A stretch of 62,693 nucleotides of DNA from an uncultured Clostridia bacterium. GTDB taxonomy: Bacteria; Bacillota; Clostridia; Christensenellales; Pumilibacteraceae. Positions within the stretch are counted from its first letter, which is position 1. Each line of letters opens with the position of its first letter. Shown one piece after another: positions 33,904 to 42,537 of this stretch. Made by a program: the position numbers and the translations under genes. Where the stretch lies: assembly GCA_947086925.1 (NCBI GenBank), contig CAMUAL010000006.1:1-62693 (forward strand). The letters are read 5' to 3'. The notes under the pieces were generated by a model. The model worked only from the letters and a program-made list of their open reading frames with translations. It searched no databases and was not told the DNA's origin.

Positions 33904-33970
33904 TTAATTAAAATTAACATTTTTTCTTGACAATCGAAATAATTATATGTATAATGTTAATTGAAGTTAA
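33904..33970. promoter_or_regulatory. Two palindromes framing the feo promoter, candidate DtxR-type operators
   Basis: TTAATTAAAATTAA (33904-33917) is a perfect palindrome with a 2-base centre. TTAATTGAAGTTAA (33957-33970) is nearly so, with one mismatch. In addition AATTAACATT (33912-33921) and AATGTTAATT (33953-33962) are exact inverted copies, the right one overlapping the -10. A metal-loaded dimer on these sites would block the feo promoter. The match to TTAA-ended DtxR-family boxes is by eye. Confidence 0.55.
33927..33955 (+). promoter_or_regulatory. Consensus promoter of the feo operon
   Basis: TTGACA (33927-33932), a 17-bp spacer and TATAAT (33950-33955). The start is expected near 33962, inside the right-hand palindrome. 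Confidence 0.88.
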
Positions 33971-33994
33971 AATTGTTTACGGAGGTTACCAAAT

Positions 33995-34207
33995 ATGCCT
34001 ATTACTCTTGCTCCGCAGGGACGCGAACTTATGGTAAGAAAAGTCGGCGCAGACGATAAAGTAAAAAAACATTTAATGGAAATGGGCATTGCCGAGGGCA
34101 GTAAAGTTACGTTGTTGCAGTCGTCGGGCGGAAGCGTAATCATTGTGGTAAAAGAGGGCAGAGTGTGCCTTGACCGCAGTTTGGCGGGCAAAATATTGGT
34201 TGCGTAA
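33995..34207 (+). CDS. feoA: FeoA-type SH3-like protein, first copy
   Basis: The protein has 70 residues, with GGAGG ten bases before the ATG. It is a single FeoA domain: MPITLAPQGRELMVRKVGADDKVKKHLMEMGIAEGSKVTLL, then GGSVIIVVKEGRVCLDRSLAGKILV. FeoA proteins bind FeoB in the cytoplasm and are needed for ferrous iron uptake. A second feoA follows 74 bp later, with a small AACCGCA-TT-TGCGGTT hairpin in the gap. Confidence 0.9.
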   Translation: MPITLAPQGRELMVRKVGADDKVKKHLMEMGIAEGSKVTLLQSSGGSVIIVVKEGRVCLDRSLAGKILVA

Positions 34208-34281
34208 GCCGCACGCGCAATAACGCGTTTATTCGGTAAACCGCATTTGCGGTTGCTGTATTAAAAAGGAGAAAGGAACAA

Positions 34282-34509
34282 ATGAGTAAATTGCTCAGCG
34301 AGTTCACGGTAGGTGAAAGCGGTAAGATAACCGCGGTTAAGGGCGAGGGGCGCATACGCCGCCGCTTATTCGATATGGGCGTAACGCCGGGAGCAGAGCT
34401 TACAATGCGTAAAAAGGCACCGCTCGGCGACCCGATTGAAATTACGCTCAGGGGTTACGAGCTTACGCTCAGAAAAGCGGAAGCCGCTTGCGTTGAAGTG
34501 GAAATCTAA
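34282..34509 (+). CDS. feoA: FeoA-type SH3-like protein, second copy
   Basis: The protein has 75 residues, with AAGGAG upstream. The FeoA fold shows as LSEFTVGESGKITAVKGEGRIRRRLFDMGVTPGAEL, then APLGDPIEITLRGYELTLRKAEA. The glycine-rich G-x-I-x-R-R-L-x-x-M-G-V-x-P-G core is closer to classical FeoA than that of the first copy. Two unlike FeoA copies before feoB are common in Clostridia; one may be regulatory. Confidence 0.92.
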   Translation: MSKLLSEFTVGESGKITAVKGEGRIRRRLFDMGVTPGAELTMRKKAPLGDPIEITLRGYELTLRKAEAACVEVEI

Positions 34510-34528
34510 GGAGGAGAACGCAATAATA

Positions 34529-36817
34529 ATGAAGACGTTTGCATTGGCGGGTAATCCCAACTGCGGAAAAACCACGCTGTTTAATGCGCTTACGGGTTCT
34601 ACCGCGCACGTCGGCAACTGGCCTGGCGTTACGGTAGACAAGCGTGAGGGCGTATGTAAAAAGGGCGGCGAGGCGGTAAACATTGTAGACCTTCCGGGCA
34701 TTTACTCGCTCAGTCCGTACACACCCGAAGAAGTAATTTCGCGTAACTACATATTAAACGAGCACCCTTACGGGATAATCAATATAGTAGACGCGACCAA
34801 CTTAGAGCGTAACCTGTATCTTACCACTCAGCTCCTTGAAATGGACGTGCCCGTAATAGTCGCGCTTAACATGATGGACGAGGTAAACAAGGCGGGCGAT
34901 AAGATTGACGTTGCGGCAATCGAGAGCGCACTCGGCGTTCCCGTTGTGGAAGTTTCCGCGCTTAAAGGCACGGGCATTAAAGAACTTATGACCCGCGCCG
35001 CAAATCTTCCCGCCGAGCGCAAAGGCGTGACGGTTCTTGCCGACTTACTCGGCGACAAGCTTAAAAAAGCGCAGGCTCATTTCGAAACCGCGGAAGTAGC
35101 GTCGCCGTTGTTCCACGCAATTAAACTGCTTGAAAACGACGAACTCGAAATTGCCGAAAAGGGAGCGAAAGAATTGCTTCTATCGCTCGGCGCACAAGAC
35201 TTGGAAGCCGAAATGGCGGATGCGCGCTACAAATACATATCTGCCGAATTATCGAGCAAAAAGACAAAGAGCAACAAAGAAACGCTTACAAAGTCGGACA
35301 AAATCGACAGAGCGCTTACTCACCGTGTTTGGTCTATACCCATCTTTTTGGTAATACTGTTCGCAATATTCCACGTTACGTTCTCCGAAGACTTTTTGTA
35401 CATAGGCGCATGGGCAAGCTTAGGCAACGGACTTCCGAGCCTTGACGATTTGGGACTCAGCGAAGGACTTGCTACGTTTGTGGGAATCTTCTACGACGGC
35501 GCGGTGTTCTCGCCCGGTGTTATTCTGTTTAACATATTCGATACGCTGTTCGGTACTATTACCGAGGCGGTAGGCGGGGCAATAGGCGTAGAGTGGCTTT
35601 CGGGACTCGTTTCCGACGGCATACTCGGCGGCTTGTTTGCGGTGCTCGGATTCCTGCCGCAGATACTCTTGCTGTTTATGTGGTTCTCGTTGCTCGAAGA
35701 CAGCGGCTACATGGCTCGTATAGCATTCGTTCTCGACCGCATTTTCCGCAAATTCGGACTTTCGGGACGTTCGTTCCTGCCCATGATTATGGGCTTTGGG
35801 TGCAGTGTTCCCGCAATGATTAACACGCGTACTCTTTCCGACGAGAAAGAACGAATATCTACCGTTCGCGTAATTCCGTTCTTCTCGTGCGGCGCAAAGC
35901 TTCCCATACTCACCGCATGCGGCGCGGTAATATGCAAAATGGTGGGGCTTGGCAATATCGACCTTATAACTTACGGCATGTATCTTCTCGGCATAGCGGT
36001 TGCGATTATAAGCATACTTCTTATGCGCAACACTACGCTTAAAGGAGAAACCCCGCCGTTTATTATGGAACTTCCCGCATATCATTGGCCGAGATTCAAA
36101 AATCTCATGCTTCATTTGTGGGACAAAACAAAACACTTCGTTAAAAAAGCGTTTACAATCATATTCGCGTCTACCGTTATTATATGGCTGTTCAGTCACC
36201 TCGATTGGAGTTGGCATTACCTTCCCGACGAGGGCATGAACGATTCGATACTCGCAAGTTTAGGTAAGCTTATTCAGCCGCTGTTTACGCCGCTCGGATT
36301 CGGCTTAAACAACTCGGCAATGAGTCAATACGGCTGGGTGTTCGCGGTTGCGGCATTGACGGGCTTAATCGCAAAAGAAAACGTAATTGCTACATTCGCA
36401 ACTTTGGCGGCGTGCCTCAGTGCGGTTGTAAGCAGCCTTAACATAGACCCCTCGGTTCTTCTCGAACTCGAAGAAATGGCAGAGGGCGCGTCGGACGCTT
36501 ACATAATGGCTCAGGTTGCAGGCATAACCGTTCCCGCCATAATATCGTTTATAGCGTTTAACATGACTACTATTCCTTGCTTTGCGGCATGCGCTACGGC
36601 AAAAGCCGAACTGCCCAAAGGAAGATTCGCAATGACGGTTGTATTCTGGCTTGTAGCAAGCTATCTTACGAGCGCGGCGGTTTACACAATCGGCAGTTGG
36701 TGGTGGACGGCGTTTATATGGGCGGCTGTGATTGCGGCGGTTGTTACGCTTATCGTTCTTAAAAACAAGGGCAAGATTTTTAACAAGCGCGGCAAAAAGG
36801 AAAAGACTGCGGCATGA
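34529..36817 (+). CDS. feoB: Ferrous iron transport protein B
   Basis: The protein has 762 residues from ATG 34529, with GGAGGAG upstream. The cytoplasmic G domain has G1 GNPNCGKTT (8-16), the switch region GNWPGVTVDKREG, G3 DLPG and a G4-like NMMDE. A helical GDI-like segment follows, then a membrane domain of about eight to ten helices with two Gate motifs, including GFGCSVPAMINTRTL. FSCGAKLPIL and LIAKENVIATFATL are also typical. It imports Fe2+ under anaerobic conditions, driven or gated by GTP. The next gene overlaps the stop by 4 bp. Confidence 0.96.
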   Translation: MKTFALAGNPNCGKTTLFNALTGSTAHVGNWPGVTVDKREGVCKKGGEAVNIVDLPGIYSLSPYTPEEVISRNYILNEHPYGIINIVDATNLERNLYLTTQLLEMDVPVIVALNMMDEVNKAGDKIDVAAIESALGVPVVEVSALKGTGIKELMTRAANLPAERKGVTVLADLLGDKLKKAQAHFETAEVASPLFHAIKLLENDELEIAEKGAKELLLSLGAQDLEAEMADARYKYISAELSSKKTKSNKETLTKSDKIDRALTHRVWSIPIFLVILFAIFHVTFSEDFLYIGAWASLGNGLPSLDDLGLSEGLATFVGIFYDGAVFSPGVILFNIFDTLFGTITEAVGGAIGVEWLSGLVSDGILGGLFAVLGFLPQILLLFMWFSLLEDSGYMARIAFVLDRIFRKFGLSGRSFLPMIMGFGCSVPAMINTRTLSDEKERISTVRVIPFFSCGAKLPILTACGAVICKMVGLGNIDLITYGMYLLGIAVAIISILLMRNTTLKGETPPFIMELPAYHWPRFKNLMLHLWDKTKHFVKKAFTIIFASTVIIWLFSHLDWSWHYLPDEGMNDSILASLGKLIQPLFTPLGFGLNNSAMSQYGWVFAVAALTGLIAKENVIATFATLAACLSAVVSSLNIDPSVLLELEEMAEGASDAYIMAQVAGITVPAIISFIAFNMTTIPCFAACATAKAELPKGRFAMTVVFWLVASYLTSAAVYTIGSWWWTAFIWAAVIAAVVTLIVLKNKGKIFNKRGKKEKTAA

Positions 36818-37044
36818 ACGGCTGGGAAATAGCAATACTCGTTGTTGTTTGCGTAGCGTTTGTCGCGGCGGTTACCTTTATAATCATAAATAAGATTAAA
36901 GGTAAATCGGGTTGCGACTGCGGCGGAAATTGTTCTGCGTGTTCGGGTTGCGCTTCCGCCGTGAAGTCCGAACAAACAGCCGAACAAACAGCCGAACAAA
37001 CCCCCGAGCAGAGCGCGGAGCCTAAATGTCCGCACTGCAAATAA
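36814..37044 (+). CDS. FeoB-associated Cys-rich membrane protein
   Basis: The protein has 76 residues and its ATG overlaps the feoB stop. One membrane helix lies at about 5-27, followed by a cytoplasmic Cys cluster C-D-C-G-G-N-C-S-A-C-S-G-C, a low-complexity EQTAEQTAEQTPEQSAEP linker (from a 12-bp DNA repeat) and a terminal CPHC. It fits the small FeoB-associated Cys-rich family often listed as FeoC-like or P12-type in Firmicutes. A role as iron chaperone or sensor is suggested but unproven. It is the last gene of the feo operon. Confidence 0.85.
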   Translation: MNGWEIAILVVVCVAFVAAVTFIIINKIKGKSGCDCGGNCSACSGCASAVKSEQTAEQTAEQTPEQSAEPKCPHCK

Positions 37045-37080
37045 ATTAACCAATACATACCTTCCTTTTACTTTTATTGC

Positions 37081-37119
37081 AAAAAAGCGACGAGCGACAT
37101 GCACACTCGTCGCTTTTTT
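37081..37119 (+). terminator. Intrinsic terminator of the feo operon
   Basis: AAAAAAGCGACGAG (37081-37094) pairs with CTCGTCGCTTTTTT (37106-37119), a perfect 14-bp stem including the A/T ends. Confidence 0.92.
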
Positions 37120-37185
37120 GCGCCCTTTACGGCGGGGCATAGCGCAACGTCTTTTCGCTACGTGTTCGTTGCCGTACTCGAATAC

Positions 37186-37320
37186 TGTCATTCCGAGCGA
37201 AGTCGAGGAATCTAAAAAAGACCTCTCCGCTTCGGTCGAGGTGACAAATGCCCATGCGGGGCAACGTCTTCGGTCGAGGCGACAAACCCCATACGGGCAA
37301 CGCCTTCGGTCGAGGTGACA
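37186..37320. repeat. Cluster of four dispersed repeats, gene-free
   Basis: Copies lie at 37186-37213 (TGTCATTCCGAGCGAAGTCG and on), 37220-37246 (reverse orientation, CCTCTCCGCTTCGGTCGAGG), and two shorter reverse copies at about 37262-37284 and 37298-37320. The last two are near-identical direct repeats of the form GGGCAACGxCTTCGGTCGAG. The rest of 37120-37374 contains no gene. A weak promoter (TGG-TATATT near 37338-37346) may serve the next gene. Confidence 0.78.
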
Positions 37321-37374
37321 AATTCAACGTACGTTCGTGGTATATTCTTTCCCTTAATTCCGCATTATAAAAGC

Positions 37375-38523
37375 ATGAAAAAGTTTTTTGCCGTAATGCT
37401 CGGTTTGATATTTTCAACCATGCTTATGGGGTGCGCAAAAGAGGACGACCCCGCGCCGCGAATATGGTGTATTCAGCCAAATAACTCCACTGCTGAAACG
37501 GAAATAAGGCAAATGGTGCGTGAATTCGATGCCGTTGCATATATTTCGTTTGTGCCTGTCGAGGATATTTCGGCTCGTCTTTCCGAGGCGTTCGAGCTCG
37601 GCACCGCGCCCGACGTGTTTATGTTCGACGCCGATATGATACCGGATTTGTCGGAAGAAAAACAGCTTGACGATTTGACAAACCGCATAGGCGTAAGTAA
37701 GATTAAAACCGACGAATTAAACGAGTCGGCGCGCAGAGCATGCCTTTATCAGGGCAAAACAATGGCTGTGCCGCTTTTTACCGACGTATACATGCTTGCA
37801 ACCAACCGCGCCATTGTGTCAATGCCGCCTCAGTCGTTCGACGAACTTATAGGCGTTTGCGCCGACCTTAAAGATAAGAAGCTTGCCGGATTCGAAAAAC
37901 TCGCCCCGGCAAAACAGTCGCTTTTGTACGAGGCGGCGCTTACGGAAAACGGCGGTAAAATGCTTAACGCCGCAAAAACAAAGCTCACGTTTAGCGACTC
38001 CCGAGGAATAAACGCGCTCGACGGTTGCGTGCAAGTCTTAAAAGACGCGGCAAACGAGAGCGACGCCATGGGTAATGAAAAAGCCGCGTTTTCGGTGCTT
38101 ACCACGTCGGAACGCCGCATGTATTCGGAAAAATATCCCGATGCGGAAATAGAGCTGACTCCTCTTTTCGGCTTTAACAGATTGCAGACTTTTGCCGTCG
38201 GTGTAAACGCAAGTTCGGCGCACCGCACCCGCGCTTTCGGAATTGCCGAGTTTTTGCAGGGCAAATCGGATAAGCTTGCCGTTCTTTATAAAAGTTACTC
38301 TGCCAAAAAAGACGTTAAGCCTATTATGCAGCAAGACGAGCACGTAATTTCCAATCTTTTGCAGGCTAAGCCCGCACCCGACCTTTGCGGGTTCGGCACT
38401 TTGGAACAGACTTATTTGCCTACCGCGATAGATAAAGCGTTAAAGGGCGTTAATTCAGCCGACTGCTTAGCCGAGGCGGCGCAAGACGCAAGCGCGGTCA
38501 TATGGAAAGGAAAAAGAGAGTAA
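37375..38523 (+). CDS. Extracellular solute-binding lipoprotein (ABC transporter type)
   Basis: The protein has 382 residues from ATG 37375, which gives the signal peptide MKKFFAVMLGLIFSTMLMGC with the lipobox LMGC; an upstream GTG at 37315 lies in a dispersed repeat. No clear Shine-Dalgarno sequence is seen. The mature part looks like a family-1 sugar-binding protein: ISARLSEAFELGTAPDVFMFDADMIPDL, then AVPLFTDVYMLATNRA, and a C-terminal EAAQDASAVIWKGK. It would bind a sugar or other solute at the membrane surface. No permease or ATPase gene is adjacent, so it is an orphan component and its ligand is unknown. A strong terminator follows. Confidence 0.75.
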   Translation: MKKFFAVMLGLIFSTMLMGCAKEDDPAPRIWCIQPNNSTAETEIRQMVREFDAVAYISFVPVEDISARLSEAFELGTAPDVFMFDADMIPDLSEEKQLDDLTNRIGVSKIKTDELNESARRACLYQGKTMAVPLFTDVYMLATNRAIVSMPPQSFDELIGVCADLKDKKLAGFEKLAPAKQSLLYEAALTENGGKMLNAAKTKLTFSDSRGINALDGCVQVLKDAANESDAMGNEKAAFSVLTTSERRMYSEKYPDAEIELTPLFGFNRLQTFAVGVNASSAHRTRAFGIAEFLQGKSDKLAVLYKSYSAKKDVKPIMQQDEHVISNLLQAKPAPDLCGFGTLEQTYLPTAIDKALKGVNSADCLAEAAQDASAVIWKGKRE

Positions 38524-38530
38524 ACAACTC

Positions 38531-38570
38531 CGCCGCTTCTTTTAAGAAAAAAAGAAGCGGCGAAATTTTT
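38531..38570 (+). terminator. Intrinsic terminator after the solute-binding protein gene
   Basis: CGCCGCTTCTTTT (38531-38543) and AAAAGAAGCGGCG (38550-38562) form a perfect 13-bp stem, followed by AAATTTTT. Confidence 0.9.
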
Positions 38571-38654
38571 ATGCGGTCGGCGAAACCCGCAAAAACCGCA
38601 AAAATCGAAAATACAACAAAATACAAAATTGTAACTGTAATTTGGTCAAAACGC

Positions 38655-38683
38655 TTGACGGGGGTGGGTATCTATTATATAAT
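38655..38683 (+). promoter_or_regulatory. Promoter of the small lipoprotein gene
   Basis: TTGACG (38655-38660), a 17-bp spacer and TATAAT (38678-38683). GGAGG lies at 38700-38704. Confidence 0.82.
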
Positions 38684-38717
38684 TATTTTATCAAAAAAAG
38701 GAGGATTTTTTGGTAAA

Positions 38718-39083
38718 ATGAAAAAGTTGGCAAAAGTATTCGGATTGTTGGCAGTTGTTATCTGTATGGGCGCAACGCTTGTAGCTTGCGGCGGCGTAAC
38801 GGGTACATACAAGGCTACTATGGACGTGACCGCTCAGGGCGGACCCGTAATTACGATTTCGCTTAAACTTAAAAGCGGCGACAAATTCGAAATGAGCGCT
38901 ACCGCTAAGGACGCAGACGGCAATGACGTGGAAGCAGGCGAGGATATGAATGCTGAGGGTACTTACAAAGTAGACGGCGAGAAAATTACTCTTACCGTAG
39001 ACGGCGATAGCATAGAAGGCACCATTAAAGACGGCAAAATTACTATCGACATCGGCGTTGGCGAACTCACGTTCAAAAAGTAA
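38718..39083 (+). CDS. Small lipoprotein, lipocalin-like repeats, unknown
   Basis: The protein has 121 residues from ATG 38718. The signal peptide KKLAKVFGLLAVVICMGATLVAC has the lipobox LVAC. The mature 97 residues are a run of beta-strands separated by Gly/Asp turns (GTYKATMDVTA, GDKFEMSATAKDADGN, GTYKVDGEKITLTVDGDSIEGTIKDGKITI). This resembles the lipocalin-like or DUF5640-type modules of Firmicutes. It stands alone between its own promoter and terminator. Function unknown. Confidence 0.78.
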   Translation: MKKLAKVFGLLAVVICMGATLVACGGVTGTYKATMDVTAQGGPVITISLKLKSGDKFEMSATAKDADGNDVEAGEDMNAEGTYKVDGEKITLTVDGDSIEGTIKDGKITIDIGVGELTFKK

Positions 39084-39108
39084 TTAAACATTAAAAAGAA
39101 ATCTTACA

Positions 39109-39142
39109 AAAAAAACTCTAACATGCGGGTGAGAGTTTTTTT
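39109..39142. terminator. Terminator between convergent genes
   Basis: AAAAAAACTCT pairs with AGAGTTTTTTT around a loop of about 12 bases. It can serve the small lipoprotein gene and the minus-strand sulfatase gene. Confidence 0.72.
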
Positions 39143-39160
39143 GTTGCGTTTCTACGGGTT

Positions 39161-41287
39161 TTACGAATTGAGTTCCGTAAGTTTACTGTAATATGTTTGG
39201 GCGCGGTCGCCGCTTAAAAAGTCGTAGTAGAATATTCGGTTTACCAAACTTGTTTTTGTAAGAAGTTCCACTGCTTTGGGTCTTATAACTTCTTCTATAT
39301 ACGTTTCGTCAACGCTTGCGTCTTGCCAACGGATATTGTTAATTGATGTAAAGTAAATTTTATCGGTTATAAACACGTTGTAAGCGCGCGAGTACAATAT
39401 GCTTTCGTCGTCGGTGAATATGCTTTGACCGTAGCTCAGGCTGTTATAGTAATGTATGCCGAGTAAGTCGAGTATTGTGGGAACGACGTCGGTCGTGCAG
39501 GTGAATTTGGTTATTTTAACTTGCTCGGTCTGATTTCCCACGTGAACGATAAGCGGAACTCTGAACAGGTCGGTGTAATTGCGTTCGTCGTATCTGCCGG
39601 GCTGAGCGGGCAGATTCTTGACGTCGTTTGTCAAGCCCTGATAATATGCGTTATGGTCGCCGAACAGCACTATAAGCGTATTGTCTATAAGTTTGGGGTG
39701 AGAGCCGTCGGGATTTGTGCGCGTGAGGTCATCGGTGTTTTTAAGATAATTCATCATTATGCCGATTGCACGGTCGAGTTCGATTGTTGCGGCGGCGTAG
39801 TAAATAAACGGGTCTTTGCTGTTTTCGAGCGAGCCGTTTTTATCGACGTAGGAGTCGATTAAACCGTAGCTTTCGAGCATACGATAATGCGGAATAAAGT
39901 TTGCGCGGTAGTCGAACTGCCCGTGCATGGATATTGTGGTAATATAGGTGTTAAAGCGGCGGTCGGCGGGGAACATTTCTTTTTTGCAGGATTCTATCAT
40001 GTCGCCGTCGAGGTTGTGTTCGCCCTGGCTCCAACCGTAGTCGGTGAAAGTGTCGGGATACATTTCCGCCATTTGCTCGCTTGCGGTAAACCGCTTGAAT
40101 CCGAGCGCGTTTTCATGGTGAATATTGCGGTTATAGAACGTGTAGTTTCCGTCGTGCCACGAATACGACTCTACTCCGTATAAAGCGTTTAAAATGTTGG
40201 GCATAGAGTAGGGAATGGTGTTTTCGGGGAAGTCGTAGTTAATGTAGCTGTTTGTGGGGTAGTTGCCGATTATGGTGTGATTTTCCGATATATCGGTTTT
40301 TTCGCGCGAGTGATGATTTAATGAAACAACCGATGTATCGTACAGCTCGTAAAGATTGGGGTAAATTTTGCGCAGTATATTTTCGATTTCTTCGTGCGAT
40401 TTGTCGGGCAGTGCTTTTGCGAATCCGCCGGGGTACGCTCCGTAAAGTTCGTCGTTTAGCACAAGGTCGTGCATAAAGCTGAACCACTCGAATGTTTCGC
40501 CGAGTATGGTTACAAGGTTGTAACCCTCTGCCGCGCCGAATACTTGCTGTGCGCCTTTGTCGGCATTGAATACTATTTCTTTTTCGGTAGGGGTGTTTAC
40601 CGACGAATAAATTGCGGATTCGAGTTCGTTTTCGTCGCCGAGCGCAACTCTGTTAAAGAATGCGGCGCGGTAAAGTTCGTCTACAAAGTTACCTATAATT
40701 CCGCGGTCGGTGTAAAGTCCGTCTTCGCCCGAGGTGAGTTTGTAGCTTAAATCGGCGGGGTTTATTTTGTAGTTTTCAAGGTAAGCCATGCCGCCGTGAA
40801 AAACAAGCACAAGAGCCATAACCGAAGCCACCGCCGCGCGATGCACCATTCTCTCGGGTTTGGGGGCGTACGGAATGTAGTGATGGGCAAGTACCATATA
40901 CAGACTGATTATAATGCCGCAAACCAAAACGTAAACAAAGTTGATGGGAATACCCTCTAATATCGCCATGGCGTCGCCGCGCAGTTTAAGCATAGAGTAG
41001 TCGAAGGTAGAACCCGTCATATCGAAAACCACTATAAATACAAGGTCGAGCACAAACCACACAAGCAGAATAATAAACGAACACCAATAACGCCCGCGTT
41101 GATTTTTTATGCCGAACAGCACGCAAGAGAACAGGGCAAGTAATGATATGAGCATGTACGGACGGCGTATATAAAATTTATAGCTTGTTACGCATACGCC
41201 CGTAAGCTCGATGATAACGGCGATTGCTATAAACGCCCATATTATGAAATTGGATTTTAAAAATTTTATAAACTTTTCCTTTTTCAT
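39161..41287 (-). CDS. LtaS-like membrane sulfatase-fold phosphoglycerol transferase
   Basis: The protein has 708 residues. About five membrane helices lie in the first ~190 residues, followed by a large extracellular alkaline-phosphatase/sulfatase fold. The LtaS-type elements are GETFEWF (metal-binding Glu), REKTDISE (probable nucleophile Thr, as in the LtaS KTSDSE block), TTISMHGQFDY and LFGDHN with the metal-binding Asp-His. LtaS polymerises glycerol phosphate from phosphatidylglycerol into lipoteichoic acid; related enzymes decorate glycolipids. The KTDISE context and the extra length suggest a divergent member, so the exact product is open. The upstream membrane-protein gene ends 14 bp before this start. 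Confidence 0.82.
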   Translation of the reverse strand: MKKEKFIKFLKSNFIIWAFIAIAVIIELTGVCVTSYKFYIRRPYMLISLLALFSCVLFGIKNQRGRYWCSFIILLVWFVLDLVFIVVFDMTGSTFDYSMLKLRGDAMAILEGIPINFVYVLVCGIIISLYMVLAHHYIPYAPKPERMVHRAAVASVMALVLVFHGGMAYLENYKINPADLSYKLTSGEDGLYTDRGIIGNFVDELYRAAFFNRVALGDENELESAIYSSVNTPTEKEIVFNADKGAQQVFGAAEGYNLVTILGETFEWFSFMHDLVLNDELYGAYPGGFAKALPDKSHEEIENILRKIYPNLYELYDTSVVSLNHHSREKTDISENHTIIGNYPTNSYINYDFPENTIPYSMPNILNALYGVESYSWHDGNYTFYNRNIHHENALGFKRFTASEQMAEMYPDTFTDYGWSQGEHNLDGDMIESCKKEMFPADRRFNTYITTISMHGQFDYRANFIPHYRMLESYGLIDSYVDKNGSLENSKDPFIYYAAATIELDRAIGIMMNYLKNTDDLTRTNPDGSHPKLIDNTLIVLFGDHNAYYQGLTNDVKNLPAQPGRYDERNYTDLFRVPLIVHVGNQTEQVKITKFTCTTDVVPTILDLLGIHYYNSLSYGQSIFTDDESILYSRAYNVFITDKIYFTSINNIRWQDASVDETYIEEVIRPKAVELLTKTSLVNRIFYYDFLSGDRAQTYYSKLTELNS

Positions 41288-41301
41288 GATAATTTACCCG
41301 C

Positions 41302-42327
41302 TTATAAAATATAAATAATCAGACTTACGAAATACGCTACAAAAAAGTTCTTTTTACCGATAAGATATATAATTCCGTAAAGCATGTCGAACGCAACATA
41401 CAGCCATGCAAACAGCATCGTTCCGCCTGTAAGGTGAGATACGAGTACGTCTAAAAACCCGCATATTACCGTAAGCGCAATTCCGCCCCACGGGATAATA
41501 TTGCAATACTTGCCCGTATACAGAAGTTCGCCCGCCTCTTGCACAAGCTCGATAATTATTATCATAAGTATGAGCCTAACCGCGCCGTAGGCGTACATAA
41601 CCGCATTGGTTACAACCTGATACTGAGTTACGCGGTTGCCGAGTTCGTACACAACCTTTAAGTTAAAGCCGAGTGCCGCCGAAACTATGAAAACGGGAAC
41701 AAGGGCGCATGCGTAAATAATAAGACTGCGTTTAAGCGAAAGCTTGGGAGTTTTGCGCGAAAACACGTTGTAGCCCGTAAGCTTTTTTATCGCAAAGAAC
41801 ATTGCAACGGTAAACGCTATTAAGAACACGCCGCCGAAAATATAAAAGAACATTGTGCGCAGGTATCCGCGCGCCACATATATAAAGAGCGGCTCTATAA
41901 AGCGGAATAACTGCGACAAAAAAATGCCTGCCATTGCCGCAACCGACAAAAGAATATATTTTACGGCGAGTACCTTTTTATCGTGAGCGGTCATATCCGC
42001 ATACGGAGAAACCGAATCGTCGTAATGCACCGATATGTCTGTCGCGTCCGTGGCAGATACTTCGGGTTGCGTGCCGATAGCGACTTCGGATGCCGATACT
42101 TCGGGTTGCGTGCCGATAGCAACCTCGGATGCCGATACTTCGGGTTGCGCGCCGATAGCGACTTCGGATGCCGATACTTCGGATTGCGCGCCGATAGCAA
42201 CCTCGGATGCCGATACTTCGGGTTGCGTGCCGATAGCAACTTCGGACGCCGATACTTCGGATTGCGCGCCGATAGCAACTTCGGATTCGGTGTTCGGTAT
42301 ATTCGATTTTTCGACTTGTTCAGCCAT
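41302..42327 (-). CDS. Polytopic membrane protein with N-terminal 13-residue tandem repeats
   Basis: The protein has 341 residues, with AGAGGTG before the ATG at 42327. Residues 15-92 are six tandem copies of SEVAIG(A/T)Q(S/P)EVSA. This acidic, probably disordered segment should be cytoplasmic, because the first membrane helix begins near residue 118 after a basic region (HDKKVLAVKY). About seven helices follow. No transporter or CAAX-protease motif set was found. Gene order and 14-bp spacing tie it to the LtaS-like gene, suggesting an accessory role in glycopolymer or lipid synthesis. Copy number of the repeat could change by slippage. Confidence 0.72.
   Translation of the reverse strand: MAEQVEKSNIPNTESEVAIGAQSEVSASEVAIGTQPEVSASEVAIGAQSEVSASEVAIGAQPEVSASEVAIGTQPEVSASEVAIGTQPEVSATDATDISVHYDDSVSPYADMTAHDKKVLAVKYILLSVAAMAGIFLSQLFRFIEPLFIYVARGYLRTMFFYIFGGVFLIAFTVAMFFAIKKLTGYNVFSRKTPKLSLKRSLIIYACALVPVFIVSAALGFNLKVVYELGNRVTQYQVVTNAVMYAYGAVRLILMIIIIELVQEAGELLYTGKYCNIIPWGGIALTVICGFLDVLVSHLTGGTMLFAWLYVAFDMLYGIIYLIGKKNFFVAYFVSLIIYIL
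42052..42285. repeat. Six tandem 39-bp repeats inside a coding sequence
   Basis: The repeat encodes SEVAIGxQxEVSA. Copies differ at only a few bases (GGTTGCGTG/GGATTGCGCG, GCGACTTCGG/GCAACCTCGG), which points to recent expansion and exchange. The unit is a multiple of three, so gain or loss keeps the frame. Confidence 0.92.
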
Positions 42328-42388
42328 TTAAAACACCTCTTAAAACGGTTGTCGCGCCGAGCGCATAACTTACCATTCTAACTATATA

Positions 42389-42417
42389 AGTATAACCTAA
42401 AAATGCTTATTTGGCAA
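42389..42417 (-). promoter_or_regulatory. Promoter of the membrane protein/LtaS-like operon with overlapping palindrome
   Basis: On the minus strand -35 is TTGCCA (42417-42412) and -10 is TATACT (42394-42389), with a 17-bp spacer. An inverted repeat AAATGCTT/AAGCATTT (about 42401-42423) covers the -35 and could be an operator. Confidence 0.68.
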
Positions 42418-42502
42418 GCATTTAATCGAAATTGCGTATATTTTATATAAGATAGGTGCGGAATGGCTTTTTTGCCGAGTGCGGTACAATACGGAAAAAA
42501 CC

Positions 42503-42531
42503 TTGCATTTATTACCTTTTAATGGTATAAT
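42503..42531 (+). promoter_or_regulatory. Promoter of glpK, leaderless type
   Basis: TTGCAT (42503-42508), a 17-bp spacer and TATAAT (42526-42531) with a TGG extended -10. The start is expected at the ATG 42538. Confidence 0.82.
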
Positions 42532-42537
42532 TTAAGA

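Noticed and set aside
42035..42331. 98-codon plus-strand frame over the 39-bp repeats
   Set aside because: It is open only because the repeat unit is a multiple of three; the minus-strand gene has the ribosome site, promoter and membrane domain.
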